Counted from the stretch's first letter, positions 35,055-43,977 are shown. The stretch is 64,000 bases of DNA from Bacillota bacterium (GCA_023429995.1 JAEZCE010000041.1:1-64000), one strand, 5' to 3'. A program made the numbers and translations. The notes: generated by a model from the letters alone, not told the origin.

Positions 35055-35405
35055 ATGATCCATCGCGGCGATATTTATTATGCCAATTTAAATCCGGTTC
35101 TTGGTTCGGAACAAGGCGGTCTCAGACCCGTACTGATTATCCAAAATGATATTGGAAACATGTATAGTCCGACTACAATCATTGCTGCCATCACATCCAG
35201 GATAAAAAGAGCCAAATTACCAACTCACATCGCGATCAGTGCCATCCGGTATCAATTGGAAAAAGATTCGGTCATTCTCTTGGAACAATTACGGACAATT
35301 GACAAACAAAGATTAAAAGAGCGGATAGCTCATCTTGATGAAGAAACCATGGCTAAAGTTGAAAATGCATTAATGGTTAGTTTGGGGCTGAAAGTATTAA
35401 ATTAG
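35055..35405 (+). CDS. ndoA: MazF/NdoA-type mRNA interferase toxin
   Basis: A 116-residue PemK/MazF toxin very like Bacillus NdoA. Conserved strings: HRGDIYYANLNPVLGSEQGG, RPVLIIQNDIGN, SPTTIIAAITS, KLPTHIAI and EKDSVILLEQLRTIDKQRL. NdoA cuts single-stranded RNA at UACAU. The antitoxin gene immediately upstream forms the operon, and a terminator follows at 35493. Confidence 0.95.
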   Translation: MIHRGDIYYANLNPVLGSEQGGLRPVLIIQNDIGNMYSPTTIIAAITSRIKRAKLPTHIAISAIRYQLEKDSVILLEQLRTIDKQRLKERIAHLDEETMAKVENALMVSLGLKVLN

Positions 35406-35492
35406 AAGGTCAAACCAACCCTCATTTAAATTGCCTGTGGGCGCGCACACGTGCCCTAAGCTCTACAGTATAGTGCTCTAATTTTGATTTAG

Positions 35493-35516
35493 ACAGCACC
35501 ATGCTGTATTTTTTTA
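35493..35516 (+). terminator. Terminator after ndoA
   Basis: ACAGCA/TGCTGT stem with CCA loop, followed by ATTTTTTTA. Confidence 0.7.
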
Positions 35517-35575
35517 TTAGAAAATTATGATATTCTCTGAAAACATGGCGCAAGGAATTTGTATCCGAGCAATAC

Positions 35576-35604
35576 TTGACCAAATTTAAACATCATGTTA
35601 CTAT
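35576..35604 (+). promoter_or_regulatory. Promoter of tsaE-tsaB-rimI
   Basis: TTGACC (35576-35581), 17 bases, TACTAT (35599-35604). Confidence 0.6.
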
Positions 35605-35643
35605 TCTCTTGGAGAATTTTAAAGCCGCTTAAAGGAATTTCAT

Positions 35644-36108
35644 ATGGTAGAAATCTGTGTTGAACAGGAAATGATACTTTTAGGAGAAAAAATTGGAGAG
35701 CGGGTACATACCGGTGATCTCCTTTTTTTGTCAGGCCATCTGGGAGCTGGAAAAACAACTTTTACCAAGGGGATTGCCAGGGCGCTCGGTATTAAAGAAG
35801 AGGTTACCAGCCCTACTTTTCAAATCATTAAGACATATCAAGGGCGAATTCCTTTATTTCACCTGGATTTATATCGTTTGAAGGAACGAAATGAGCTGGA
35901 TATTCTTGAGCCCGATTCTCTGGTGGACTCGGGAGTAGTAGTGATCGAATGGGGAGATTTATGGGATAAAAAAAATTATCCCCATTATTTGGAGATTAAA
36001 ATAGAATATAATCAAGAATCCAACGGCCGAAAGGTAAGTTTTTTTCCTTTTGGTTCACGGTATCTGGAATTGATTGAAGGAATCGATAATGTTAATACTG
36101 GGTTTTGA
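35644..36108 (+). CDS. tsaE: tRNA threonylcarbamoyladenosine ATPase TsaE
   Basis: A 154-residue P-loop ATPase (YdiB family). The Walker A LSGHLGAGKTTFTKGIARALG, with VTSPTFQIIKTYQG and LFHLDLYRL, is diagnostic. It drives cycling of the TsaB-TsaD complex during t6A synthesis. AAAGGAATTT precedes the ATG. It overlaps tsaB by 20 bases. Confidence 0.95.
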   Translation: MVEICVEQEMILLGEKIGERVHTGDLLFLSGHLGAGKTTFTKGIARALGIKEEVTSPTFQIIKTYQGRIPLFHLDLYRLKERNELDILEPDSLVDSGVVVIEWGDLWDKKNYPHYLEIKIEYNQESNGRKVSFFPFGSRYLELIEGIDNVNTGF

Positions 36109-36790
36109 CACGGCTACTCCCTGGGGAACAATGGCATTACTTGAAAATAACCAGGTGATTTTTGAGATTTCACTTCGCGCCGGGAAGGGCAGTGGTGAAT
36201 ATTTACTAGCTCTTTTGCAAAATTTGTTAAAAAAATCGGAGCGCAGTGTTTCCGAAATCGACTTAATTACTGTTGGAACTGGACCGGGTTCATATACTGG
36301 TATCAGGATTGGTTTAGCGGCTGCCAAGGGATTGGCCTTGGGGACAAATATCAAGGTATTTGGAATTAATACTTTGCGAATAATTGCAGAAAATGCCCGG
36401 CGGGATTCGGAATGGATTGCTTCATTAATTGATGCCCGCCATGGTTTCGTTTATGCTGCGCTTTTTCAAAACAGAAATCAGCAATTAGAGACTATAGAAA
36501 GCCCACTTTATATTTCAGCCGAAGATTTTGCTTTGCGGTTAAGTTCTATTCCATCCGTAATGCTTTGTGGAGACGGCAGTAAAAGCTATCAGAAAATGTG
36601 GGGAAATTATTCCCATTTAAATATCGCACCCGTGGATTGGGATAGACCATACGGTACATCCGCAGCCCGAATTGGTTTTTCCAGTCTCGAGCAACAATTG
36701 CCAATGGCTCCGGAACATTTAATCCCCTGTTATTTACGAAAAGTAGAGGCTGAATTACGTTTGGAGGAAAGCCTATGCAAACCAAAATAG
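36089..36790 (+). CDS. tsaB: tRNA threonylcarbamoyladenosine subunit TsaB
   Basis: A 233-residue scaffold of the t6A enzyme. LILGFDTATPWGTMALLE at the start and VGTGPGSYTGIRIGLAAAKGLA near residue 70 (in parts) are typical. The ATG at 36089 has GAAGGA six bases upstream; a TTG at 36074 is less likely. It overlaps tsaE and rimI at its ends, implying translational coupling. Confidence 0.93.
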   Translation: MLILGFDTATPWGTMALLENNQVIFEISLRAGKGSGEYLLALLQNLLKKSERSVSEIDLITVGTGPGSYTGIRIGLAAAKGLALGTNIKVFGINTLRIIAENARRDSEWIASLIDARHGFVYAALFQNRNQQLETIESPLYISAEDFALRLSSIPSVMLCGDGSKSYQKMWGNYSHLNIAPVDWDRPYGTSAARIGFSSLEQQLPMAPEHLIPCYLRKVEAELRLEESLCKPK

Positions 36791-37224
36791 AACTAATGCG
36801 GATTGAAGATCTTGAGGCGGTATTGGAAATCGAGGAGACCTCATTTCCAACTCCATGGTCAAAAAATTCTTTTCTTTATGAACTGACAGAGAATCAAAGG
36901 GCAATCTATCTGGTAGCCAAAAACGAATTTAATAAAGTCGTCGGTTATATTGGCATGTGGGTGGTGTTTGATGAAGGACACATTACGAATCTGGCCGCCC
37001 ATCCTCTTTATAGGCGGCAGGGTGTAGGAAGGACTTTATTAAATGAATTAGTTGCAGTCGCCAGAAGAAATGGTGTTCAATACTTAACACTGGAAGTTAG
37101 GCGCTCCAATCTATCAGCGCAAGACCTTTATCAAAAGATCGGTTTCGTTCATATGGGTGTTCGCCGTAAGTATTACCTTGATAATCGGGAAGATGCTCTA
37201 ATTATGTGGAAAGGCCCAATCTAG
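36775..37224 (+). CDS. rimI: Ribosomal protein S18-alanine N-acetyltransferase RimI
   Basis: A 149-residue GNAT acetyltransferase: MRIEDLEAVLEIEETSFPTPWS, the acetyl-CoA loop HPLYRRQGVGRTLL, LEVRRSNLSAQDLYQKIGF and closing REDALIMWKG. RimI modifies the N-terminus of S18 and is often next to tsaB. GGAGGAAAG precedes the start. Its TAG stop is within the end of repeat copy B2. Confidence 0.93.
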   Translation: MQTKIELMRIEDLEAVLEIEETSFPTPWSKNSFLYELTENQRAIYLVAKNEFNKVVGYIGMWVVFDEGHITNLAAHPLYRRQGVGRTLLNELVAVARRNGVQYLTLEVRRSNLSAQDLYQKIGFVHMGVRRKYYLDNREDALIMWKGPI

Positions 37225-37349
37225 TAAAATGTTCTCTAAATAACTCGCGTGCGCACGCACGCGCACTCAATGATTGTGAACGTTTTACTTAAGTAGAGCG
37301 TATCTTCCTCATTTCTGATTGCCGTATATTTACGATACGCTCTACTAGT
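37221..37349 (-). repeat. Double-hairpin repeat, family B copy 2
   Basis: The reverse complement reproduces 19718-19823: the hairpin around GAGCGTATC/GATACGCTC, the linker ACTTAAGTAAAACGTTCACAA (in part) and the hairpin ending GAACATTTTACTAG. The loop of the second hairpin differs and contains a 21-base alternating purine-pyrimidine run (37246-37266; CGCGTGCGCACG and onward) with Z-DNA potential. The outer ends CTAGTA and TACTAG are inverted. It begins on the rimI stop codon. Confidence 0.75.
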
Positions 37350-37474
37350 TCAGCTAATAAATTGTAGAATGATAATTAACAAAATTGTAAAAAATATTTT
37401 CAGCGCCAGTAGGATAAAAATAATTTTTGTATAATAAATTTATTGATAATAAGTTCTTAATAAAGGAGGACAAG

Positions 37475-38128
37475 ATGGCTGAAACACCGACTGGAGCTGC
37501 CGAACGAATTGAGCAAGACTTGTTAAAAATGGGTAATTTAGTTGAAGAAACAATTAAAATGGCCATTCAAGCCCTGCGAGAACAAAATGGCGACCTCGCT
37601 TTACAAGTCATTGAACGTGACGATTTGATTGATAATATGCAGATTGTCATTGAAGAAGAACTTGAACGGAAAACCATAAACAGTATTCCAAAGGGTTTTG
37701 AATTGCGGCGTGATTTCGCCACTATCAAGATAGTCAATGATTTGGAACGGATCGGCGACTTTGCGACGAATATAGCTGAACTTGTTCTAGAGCTAAAAAA
37801 TAAAAAGTATATGAAACCTCTGGTTCATATTCCGCAAATGTCAGTTCTTGTTATAAATATGGTTTCAACTGTATTAAAAGCATTTGTGGAAAAAAACATT
37901 GACTTGGCTGAAGCTGTCTGCAAAAAAGATGATGAAGCCGATGACATGTACGAAGAGATTTGTGATGAATTAATTCGGATTATCGGAAATGAGCCCGACC
38001 ACGATAAGGCGTATCAAGCGGCTCGATTCCTACTTATTGCAGAGTGGTTAGAACGGGCCGCCGATCATACTACAAATATCGGGGAGGAAACAATTTATAT
38101 TATAACCGGTAAACGGGTTAAATACTGA
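37475..38128 (+). CDS. phoU: PhoU-domain phosphate-signalling protein
   Basis: A 217-residue protein of two PhoU helical bundles: MGNLVEETIKMAIQALRE, VIERDDLIDNMQ and ERIGDFATNIAEL in the first; KDDEADDMYEEICDELI and EWLERAADHTTNIGE in the second. The Glu/Asp-rich motifs bind metal. PhoU restrains phosphate uptake and PhoR signalling, but no pst or phoPR gene is here. ATG 37475 has AAGGAGGA upstream; the open frame extends earlier without a site. Confidence 0.92.
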   Translation: MAETPTGAAERIEQDLLKMGNLVEETIKMAIQALREQNGDLALQVIERDDLIDNMQIVIEEELERKTINSIPKGFELRRDFATIKIVNDLERIGDFATNIAELVLELKNKKYMKPLVHIPQMSVLVINMVSTVLKAFVEKNIDLAEAVCKKDDEADDMYEEICDELIRIIGNEPDHDKAYQAARFLLIAEWLERAADHTTNIGEETIYIITGKRVKY

Positions 38129-38187
38129 GGAGTATCAATTCATTTTCCAGAAACATTCTCTTACGTAGTTTTCATACAGATTCCGGA

Positions 38188-38220
38188 AAGCCTGATCAAA
38201 ATATTTGGTCCGGCTTTTTT
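38188..38220 (+). terminator. Terminator after phoU
   Basis: AAGCC-GATCAA pairs with TTGGTC-GGCTT, followed by TTTT. Confidence 0.7.
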
Positions 38221-38321
38221 GTTATGCAAGGATAATAGAAAACCAAGGCCTTGCCAAAGCCGAAACATATTCTTTTATGATCTTACATATTTATGGATCG
38301 ATGCAGGAGGGCTTCATAAAG

Positions 38322-39059
38322 ATGAAAATTCAAATCATAATGAGGGTTTTATTAATTTTTGGCGGAGTTTTCTTAATTCAGTCTTCAATGAAAGCGGCAG
38401 AGAATCCCTTTCAGATTATAACATGTTCGGACGGTGATCAATTTATTACCGAAAAGAGCAGTGAAGTGAATGCTGTTCATCCTCAACCCTCCCATGACGG
38501 CATGATCAAAGTGGATGTGAAAAGACACCGTTTAATGTATTTTCAAAACGGCAAGCTCTTGCATAGCTATCCGGTGGCTATAGGTGATGAAGAAACGCCA
38601 TCCCCGATTGGAGAATGGAAAATAATTCATAAAGGGGGAAACTGGGGTGGCGGTTTTGGAGAACGTTGGATGGGTATTGATGTTCCATGGGGCATTTACG
38701 GGATCCATGGAACCAATAAACCTTGGACCATCGGTACTCCATCCAGTCATGGATGCATTCGGATGTTAAACTATCATGTAATAGAACTGTATAACATTGT
38801 GAAAATAGGAACTCCCGTTCATATTATTGGAACTTTACCGCCGGTTGTACCTAGGAAAGAGGTAAAACGCAATAATACAGGGCGAGATATCGTGGCTTTT
38901 CAATTTGCAATCCGTAAAGCCGGTTTCAACCCTGGTAGAATTGATGGACGTTTTGGTATCGATATGGAAAAATCCATTTACCGGTTACAGTTTGTATATG
39001 GTTTACCTCTTACAGGCCGGATATCTCTTGATGAGCAAATTATTCTGGGATTTCACTGA
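38322..39059 (+). CDS. L,D-transpeptidase with peptidoglycan-binding domain
   Basis: A 245-residue exported YkuD-family enzyme. A signal peptide covers about 1-28, the YkuD domain lies at about 55-165, with the catalytic His and Cys in the family motif: YGIHGTNKPW and SHGCIRMLN. A PG_binding_1 domain ends the protein (FQFAIRKAGFNPGRIDGRFG). It should make 3-3 cross-links or edit the wall. ATG 38322 has AGGAGGG ten bases upstream; the longer open frame covers the phoU terminator. Confidence 0.9.
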   Translation: MKIQIIMRVLLIFGGVFLIQSSMKAAENPFQIITCSDGDQFITEKSSEVNAVHPQPSHDGMIKVDVKRHRLMYFQNGKLLHSYPVAIGDEETPSPIGEWKIIHKGGNWGGGFGERWMGIDVPWGIYGIHGTNKPWTIGTPSSHGCIRMLNYHVIELYNIVKIGTPVHIIGTLPPVVPRKEVKRNNTGRDIVAFQFAIRKAGFNPGRIDGRFGIDMEKSIYRLQFVYGLPLTGRISLDEQIILGFH

Positions 39060-39088
39060 AGATTCCACCTCAATGGAGTGATTTTTCA

Positions 39089-40366
39089 ATGAGGATGATG
39101 AAGAGAAACACCTTGTTTTATTGGGTAATGTTTGTTCTTTTCGCCATCGGCTTCTTATTGCCTTGGCTTAAAACCGGCCCCGGTGTGAAATTTGGTGATG
39201 ATTTTATTTCCTGTAATCCAAAAGCCAAAATTGACCCCGATAAGGTTTACCATTTACGATTATGGGATTATAATTGGCCTATTCAAGGTGAATTTACATA
39301 CCGATATTATTTACGTCAAGCAATCAAAAAGTTCCAAGAAATGTATCCTAATATAAAAATAGATTTTAAGTTGTTGGAACTGGATGGAACCGGAGAGCTA
39401 ATCCAAGCGCTTCGTAAAAATGAGGCCCCGGATGTTTACTGTTCGGCCTATACAATTCCGCTCTTTAATGTTCGGAAGCAAATACCGGTTGGCCCTTATT
39501 TGAATAAAGAAGACCTTGATTTATACTTCGCCGGTACCCAAAAAATATTAAAACATCACCAAATTTTATGTTATTTTCCACGTTGGATTGCGCCGGAGTT
39601 TTGGATTGGTAACCGGTCATTGATTGAAACATACGGGCTATCGGTATCAAAAATTCAAAATGAAGGATGGACATGGGATGATTTGAGTTTCATCTGTTCC
39701 AATCTCCGATATAATCAATATCTTCTTTCAGGGAAATTAGGCCCCAATGGTTTGTTTTCGCAATTAATGGCCAATGCGGGTCAAGGTTCAAAAAAAGGTG
39801 ATTTTAATGCAACACTGGATATAATAGAAAATCTTAAAAATAAGAAAGCTATACCCAAAAATTTAGGCTCGAATATGCTAGAGAGATTTTTAAATCAAAA
39901 AGTAATATTGTTGGCCGGCTTAAGAACTCCAACGTACAATTTTCTTTTAAAAAGAAATTATCGTGAAAAATTGAATTGGCAGCCTGTTTTATTACCCATT
40001 CCCACAAAAGTAAAAGGAGGGACGGCCATTATCGAAAACGGCGTAATTTCCATTTATAGAAATCGCTATACCAAAGGTTATGACCACTTAGCTGCGGCAG
40101 TTAAATTCGGACAATATTTAAGTTGTTATCCCGAGATATCCCCTTGGCAATATCTCGGGTTCTGTCCGACTTCAAAAGAAGCTTTTCGAATATGGAGAAA
40201 ACAAATATCCCCCAATGAACAATTGTATGATAATTTGTTCAGCCAATCAAATTTTGATGATTACAAGCCTGGTCGATCCGATGCCGGGGAAATGCTCTCC
40301 GTGGTTCATGATTTTATAGCCGGTAAAATTACAAGACAAGAAATTCAATCCATGGGGTCCAATTAA
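39089..40366 (+). CDS. Extracellular solute-binding protein (family 1), lone
   Basis: A 425-residue exported protein with one N-terminal hydrophobic segment (about 10-27). HLRLWDYNWPIQGEFTYRYY, FQEMYPNIKIDFKLLE and an Ala-Pro-Asp-Val-Tyr-Cys stretch show the type seen in sugar ABC transport (SBP_bac_1). There is no lipobox Cys after the hydrophobic stretch. No permease or ATPase lies nearby, so it may use a distant transporter or act as a sensor partner. It follows the transpeptidase gene by 29 bases. Confidence 0.75.
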   Translation: MRMMKRNTLFYWVMFVLFAIGFLLPWLKTGPGVKFGDDFISCNPKAKIDPDKVYHLRLWDYNWPIQGEFTYRYYLRQAIKKFQEMYPNIKIDFKLLELDGTGELIQALRKNEAPDVYCSAYTIPLFNVRKQIPVGPYLNKEDLDLYFAGTQKILKHHQILCYFPRWIAPEFWIGNRSLIETYGLSVSKIQNEGWTWDDLSFICSNLRYNQYLLSGKLGPNGLFSQLMANAGQGSKKGDFNATLDIIENLKNKKAIPKNLGSNMLERFLNQKVILLAGLRTPTYNFLLKRNYREKLNWQPVLLPIPTKVKGGTAIIENGVISIYRNRYTKGYDHLAAAVKFGQYLSCYPEISPWQYLGFCPTSKEAFRIWRKQISPNEQLYDNLFSQSNFDDYKPGRSDAGEMLSVVHDFIAGKITRQEIQSMGSN

Positions 40367-40412
40367 TAATTTAAAATTATTAAAAGCCCATATATTAATG
40401 GGTAAAATTTTT

Positions 40413-40441
40413 AAGTCTCTCGAATCAAGAGAGGCTTTTTA
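40413..40441 (+). terminator. Terminator after the solute-binding protein gene
   Basis: AAGTCTCTC (40413-40421) pairs with GAGAGGCTT (40429-40437) with one G-U pair, followed by TTTATT. Confidence 0.75.
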
Positions 40442-40473
40442 TTATACTAGTATAATATTAAATTAAATAATAT

Positions 40474-40502
40474 TTGACAGATAAAATATTAGTTAGTAAT
40501 AT
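40474..40502 (+). promoter_or_regulatory. padR promoter with overlapping inverted repeat
   Basis: TTGACA (40474-40479), 17 bases, TAATAT (40497-40502). ATATTA and TAATAT (40486-40491 and 40497-40502) form a palindrome over the -10, a likely PadR self-repression site. Confidence 0.5.
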
Positions 40503-40533
40503 AGTATAAAGATTAATATTCGAGGAGTTAGTA

Positions 40534-41079
40534 ATGAATAATTCGGAACTATTTTTATTGGGTTTAATTAATCAAAGCCCCAAATATGGTTATGAGATCG
40601 CCCAGTTCCTTGAAGAAAGTAATGCAGGATTATGGATCAATATCAGCATGCCATATGTTTACAGGTTGTTAAAGAATTTTGAGGGACAGGGATGGGTTCT
40701 AGCCAAGCAAGTGGCATCTCATAACCGCCCGCAGAAGAATGTCTATGAAATTACTTCTGAGGGAAGAACGGCATTGCTTGCCGCGATTACCGAAAACGAT
40801 TTTACAACAGACCGCATTTATTTTGGAATGGATTTAGCATTAGCTGCTCATACACTGATTGCTCAAAAAATCGATTTGTTAAGTCTTTTTTCTGAAAAAA
40901 TTAATAAAATCGAGGAAGAATTGGGGCAATTTGATTTGGAAAAAATTCAAATAGCTGAAAAAACAGATGAAGCTTTAGCGGCTATTCTTATTGTCGAGCA
41001 TCGGATCGGTTTTTTACAATCAGAGTTGCTATGGCTTAAAAAAGTAAAAAAAGTTTTGCAAGAGCGCAGTGTATTATAA
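40534..41079 (+). CDS. PadR-family transcriptional regulator
   Basis: A 181-residue regulator. The winged helix covers about 5-80 (LLGLINQSPKYGYEIAQFLEES, NISMPYVYRLLKNFEGQGWV, YEITSEGRTAL). A helical C-terminal dimerisation region follows, as in the larger PadR subgroup. No obvious target gene is adjacent; the next gene is a receiver protein transcribed the same way. GAGGAG precedes the start. Confidence 0.88.
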   Translation: MNNSELFLLGLINQSPKYGYEIAQFLEESNAGLWINISMPYVYRLLKNFEGQGWVLAKQVASHNRPQKNVYEITSEGRTALLAAITENDFTTDRIYFGMDLALAAHTLIAQKIDLLSLFSEKINKIEEELGQFDLEKIQIAEKTDEALAAILIVEHRIGFLQSELLWLKKVKKVLQERSVL

Positions 41080-41201
41080 TAAGGATTCTAACGGTTCAAT
41101 TCATCCCAACGATGTGGCAGGAAAAGAAATGGAATTGTCGAATAAATAAACAGGTATATTTAATATACGTTCTTTTGCAGTAAATTAATGGAGGTATCAT
41201 C

Positions 41202-42134
41202 ATGGACGGCGAACGGGTTTTAATCGTAGAACCTGATTCCAGACTCGTTGAATTAGCTGTAATCAAGCTATCAAATTCAGGGTGGCTTGTTGCAGTTGCC
41301 AATGATGGGGAAGAGGCATACGAAAAGGCAACCAATAATCCTCCCGACGTCTTGGTTATTAACCCAAACCTGGAGAAAAAAGATGGATACGAGTTGTGTT
41401 TGGATTTTAAGAAGAATGATCGGTTAAAGAATGTTCCGATAATTTTTCTGGCGGATCAGAGTTTTAATGAGGAACGATTTGGGTCTTTAAAATTAGGAAT
41501 GTGTGAAACTTTAACCAAGCCATTCAGTCCAAAAACTTTGTTAAATAAGGTTAATTCCTTGGCTTTAAAATCCCGGCTTGTTAAAAAGATGAATCCATTA
41601 ACAGAACTACCGGGGAAACAGTATTTGGAAGAAGAACTCAATCAACTTATTCAAAATGGTGTTTCATTTGATTTAGTTTTTGCTGATTTAAAAGGTTTCG
41701 TATCATTTAATAAGGCTTATGGATTTGAAGAAGGAAATAAAGTGATTCAGTATATGGTGACTTTATTTCAAGACGAACTTTCTAAAATGGATGGACATGA
41801 GGGGAAAGTGTACCATTTCGGCGGCGATGATTTTTGCGTCTTGCTTAAGCCGGGATATGCCAATGATTTGAGCAAAGAAATAATTGGCAGGTTTGATTCT
41901 GAAATTCCACAATTTTATCAAGAAAGTGATCGCAGCCGGGGAGGGTTAATTTTAACCAATCGCCGCGGTTTGATTGAACAATGGCCAATTATGACATTGG
42001 CGATGGTATTGATTGGCAACGGTAATCGAAAAATCAGCAACTGGTTGGAAGCGGAAATGATAGCGGCGGAGATGCTTAAATATACTAAGTCGATGCCGGG
42101 AAGTCATTTTACAAAGGATCGCCGCAGTTCATAA
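41202..42134 (+). CDS. Receiver-GGDEF protein with altered active sites
   Basis: A 310-residue protein with a receiver domain (1-120) and a GGDEF-like domain (130-300). The phosphate-accepting Asp of the receiver is Asn54 (VLVINPN), and the acidic pocket is Glu-Pro-Asp at 10-12; the conserved Lys106 is kept. The cyclase signature reads GGDDF (207-211) instead of GGDEF, and the first metal site reads ADLKGFVSFN. It may therefore bind or sense c-di-GMP or act as an unphosphorylated scaffold rather than make the nucleotide by the usual scheme. No histidine kinase adjoins. Confidence 0.82.
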   Translation: MDGERVLIVEPDSRLVELAVIKLSNSGWLVAVANDGEEAYEKATNNPPDVLVINPNLEKKDGYELCLDFKKNDRLKNVPIIFLADQSFNEERFGSLKLGMCETLTKPFSPKTLLNKVNSLALKSRLVKKMNPLTELPGKQYLEEELNQLIQNGVSFDLVFADLKGFVSFNKAYGFEEGNKVIQYMVTLFQDELSKMDGHEGKVYHFGGDDFCVLLKPGYANDLSKEIIGRFDSEIPQFYQESDRSRGGLILTNRRGLIEQWPIMTLAMVLIGNGNRKISNWLEAEMIAAEMLKYTKSMPGSHFTKDRRSS

Positions 42135-42174
42135 GTTTTAAAATGGCGGATAAAATATTCGTGGATGTGAATGA

Positions 42175-43047
42175 ATGCCTGGAAAGACCACTTCGATTTC
42201 AGTTATTAAGGAACAGTTAATGGCCAGGAATTTTGCTCCCCGGAAAAGCTTGGGGCAAAATTTTCTGACGGATGATAATATTTTATCTAAAATTATAACT
42301 GCCGGTGATCTCGGGGAAGATGATTTAGTATTGGAAGTCGGGCCCGGGCTTGGAGCCTTAACAGAGAAGCTTGTTGAGCGTTCGAAGCAGGTGGTGGCGA
42401 TAGAATATGATCGCGGGCTGTTTACAATTCTTCAAGAGAAGTTTGCGGATTCCAAGAACTTAATCTTGTTTAATCAAGACATTTTGACAACGGATTTGCC
42501 GGAAATCTTAAAAGATTATCCGAGAGAGGTATATTGCTATAAGGTTATGGCAAATTTACCTTATTACATAACGACTCCCGTGATTTTTGAATTGATTGAA
42601 TCGTGGTTGCCATGGAAAATGATGGTTTTCCTAGTGCAAAAGGAAGTAGCGGAACGGATGGTTGCAGGACCTGGAACGAAAGAATATGGCGCACTAACAG
42701 TAATGTTGAATTTTTATGGAAGTGTAAAGAAAATAGGAAATGTGCCGAAAACCGTTTTTTACCCCAGCCCACAGGTGGACTCAACCATCATTCAAATTAA
42801 ATCCTACGGTAGACAGGATTATTCTTTGGTTTATCCTTATTTACATCGAGTAGTACAGGCCGCTTTCGGCCAAAGACGGAAAACGATCTCCAATGCTTTG
42901 GCATCCCTTGGAAATTCATTCGGGGATAAGGAGTTAACAGCGGAGTTGCTTAGAAAGAGCCAAATTGATCCGATGCGACGGGGCGAAACTTTGTCAGTTG
43001 AGGAATTCCTTCGTATTTCGGAAGAACTACAAATAAGAAGCTCTTAA
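42175..43047 (+). CDS. rsmA: 16S rRNA dimethyladenosine methyltransferase RsmA (KsgA)
   Basis: A 290-residue methyltransferase that dimethylates two adjacent adenines near the 3' end of 16S rRNA. SLGQNFLTDDNIL, the SAM-binding LEVGPGLGALTEKL, and the catalytic NLPYYITTP are clear, with FYPSPQVDSTII and AAFGQRRKTISNAL toward the end. The order rsmA then veg resembles Bacillus. Confidence 0.95.
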   Translation: MPGKTTSISVIKEQLMARNFAPRKSLGQNFLTDDNILSKIITAGDLGEDDLVLEVGPGLGALTEKLVERSKQVVAIEYDRGLFTILQEKFADSKNLILFNQDILTTDLPEILKDYPREVYCYKVMANLPYYITTPVIFELIESWLPWKMMVFLVQKEVAERMVAGPGTKEYGALTVMLNFYGSVKKIGNVPKTVFYPSPQVDSTIIQIKSYGRQDYSLVYPYLHRVVQAAFGQRRKTISNALASLGNSFGDKELTAELLRKSQIDPMRRGETLSVEEFLRISEELQIRSS

Positions 43048-43058
43048 AAGGTGTAGTC

Positions 43059-43529
43059 ATGATATTTAACAGCCCGACTAAAGGGCGGATGGCATTTGAA
43101 CAGGTCTTTAAGGATATAGTTGAATATATCCACGAGGATTCGAAAATTAAATACAAATTAATAGTGGGCACAGATTCTCAGTTGCGGGAAGATGTATGCT
43201 ATGTGACTGCCATTCTTATTTTACGCGAAGGTAAAGGTGGCCGTTTTTATTATTCAAAAGAACGTGAAAAAACCAAACTAAGTTTAAAGCAGCGGATTTT
43301 TTATGAAACTTCAAAAAGTCTAATTGTGGCTGCCAAATTAGCTGAGAAACTGACGGCAAACGGTCTGGCTGAATTGGATATTGAAATTCATTTGGATGTT
43401 GGAGAGCAGGGACAGACAAAAGAAATTATTAAAGAAGTTGTAGGTATGGTGGTGGGGAGTGGCTTTGATGCCCGCATTAAACCTGATTCTTATGGCGCTT
43501 CAAAAGTTGCCGACAAATATACGAAATAG
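43059..43529 (+). CDS. DUF458 (YkuK-like) RNase H-fold protein
   Basis: A 156-residue DUF458 protein with an RNase H-like pattern: LIVGTDSQLRED at about residue 28, YYSKEREKTKLSLKQRIFYET, DIEIHLDVGEQGQT and GFDARIKPDSYGASKVADKY. Family function is unknown; the conserved acidic residues suggest a nuclease. Eleven bases separate it from rsmA. Confidence 0.82.
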   Translation: MIFNSPTKGRMAFEQVFKDIVEYIHEDSKIKYKLIVGTDSQLREDVCYVTAILILREGKGGRFYYSKEREKTKLSLKQRIFYETSKSLIVAAKLAEKLTANGLAELDIEIHLDVGEQGQTKEIIKEVVGMVVGSGFDARIKPDSYGASKVADKYTK

Positions 43530-43632
43530 GTTTTGGGGACCCTTTTTTGAAAACCACTCGATTCCATTATTTTTAATTTTTCTACTATAAAATCATTGAC
43601 AAATGAGGGGTTTTTCCAGTATAATATTAAAT

Positions 43633-43661
43633 TTGACAATTTCGGACAGGCATGGTATAAT
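43633..43661 (+). promoter_or_regulatory. Strong SigA promoter of veg
   Basis: Perfect TTGACA (43633-43638), 17-base spacer, perfect TATAAT (43656-43661) and an upstream A/T-rich tract. It matches the strong veg promoter of Bacillus in quality. Confidence 0.88.
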
Positions 43662-43692
43662 ACATCCGATATTGTGAAGGAAGGTGAACTCT

Positions 43693-43968
43693 TTGAAGGA
43701 GGCTGGGATCTTAGATCGTATTCGAGAAGATTTAAATGTATTCGTAGGGAAACCTATTCGAATAAGAGCTAACCGAGGCAGAAAAAGAGTATTTGAAGTT
43801 GAAGGGATTTTGGAACAAACTTATCCCAAAGTTTTTGTGGTAAGTTTTAAAGAGCGGCAGGTTGAAAGAAGAATTTCCTATAGTTATGCTGACTTGTTAA
43901 CCCAAGCCGTAGAGTTATCGGTCGGAAACAACAGGATTGGAACACTCGGAGAAATTGCAACCGGTTAA
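43693..43968 (+). CDS. veg: Veg family protein
   Basis: A protein of about 91 residues: DLNVFVGKPIRIRANRGRKR, VEGILEQTYPKVFVV and ISYSYADLLTQAVEL are the Veg signature. Veg is a small abundant protein linked to spore outgrowth and biofilm control in Bacillus. TTG 43693 has AGGAAGG eight bases upstream; a GTG at 43684 overlaps that site. Confidence 0.9.
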   Translation: MKEAGILDRIREDLNVFVGKPIRIRANRGRKRVFEVEGILEQTYPKVFVVSFKERQVERRISYSYADLLTQAVELSVGNNRIGTLGEIATG

Positions 43969-43977
43969 GTTTTTAAG

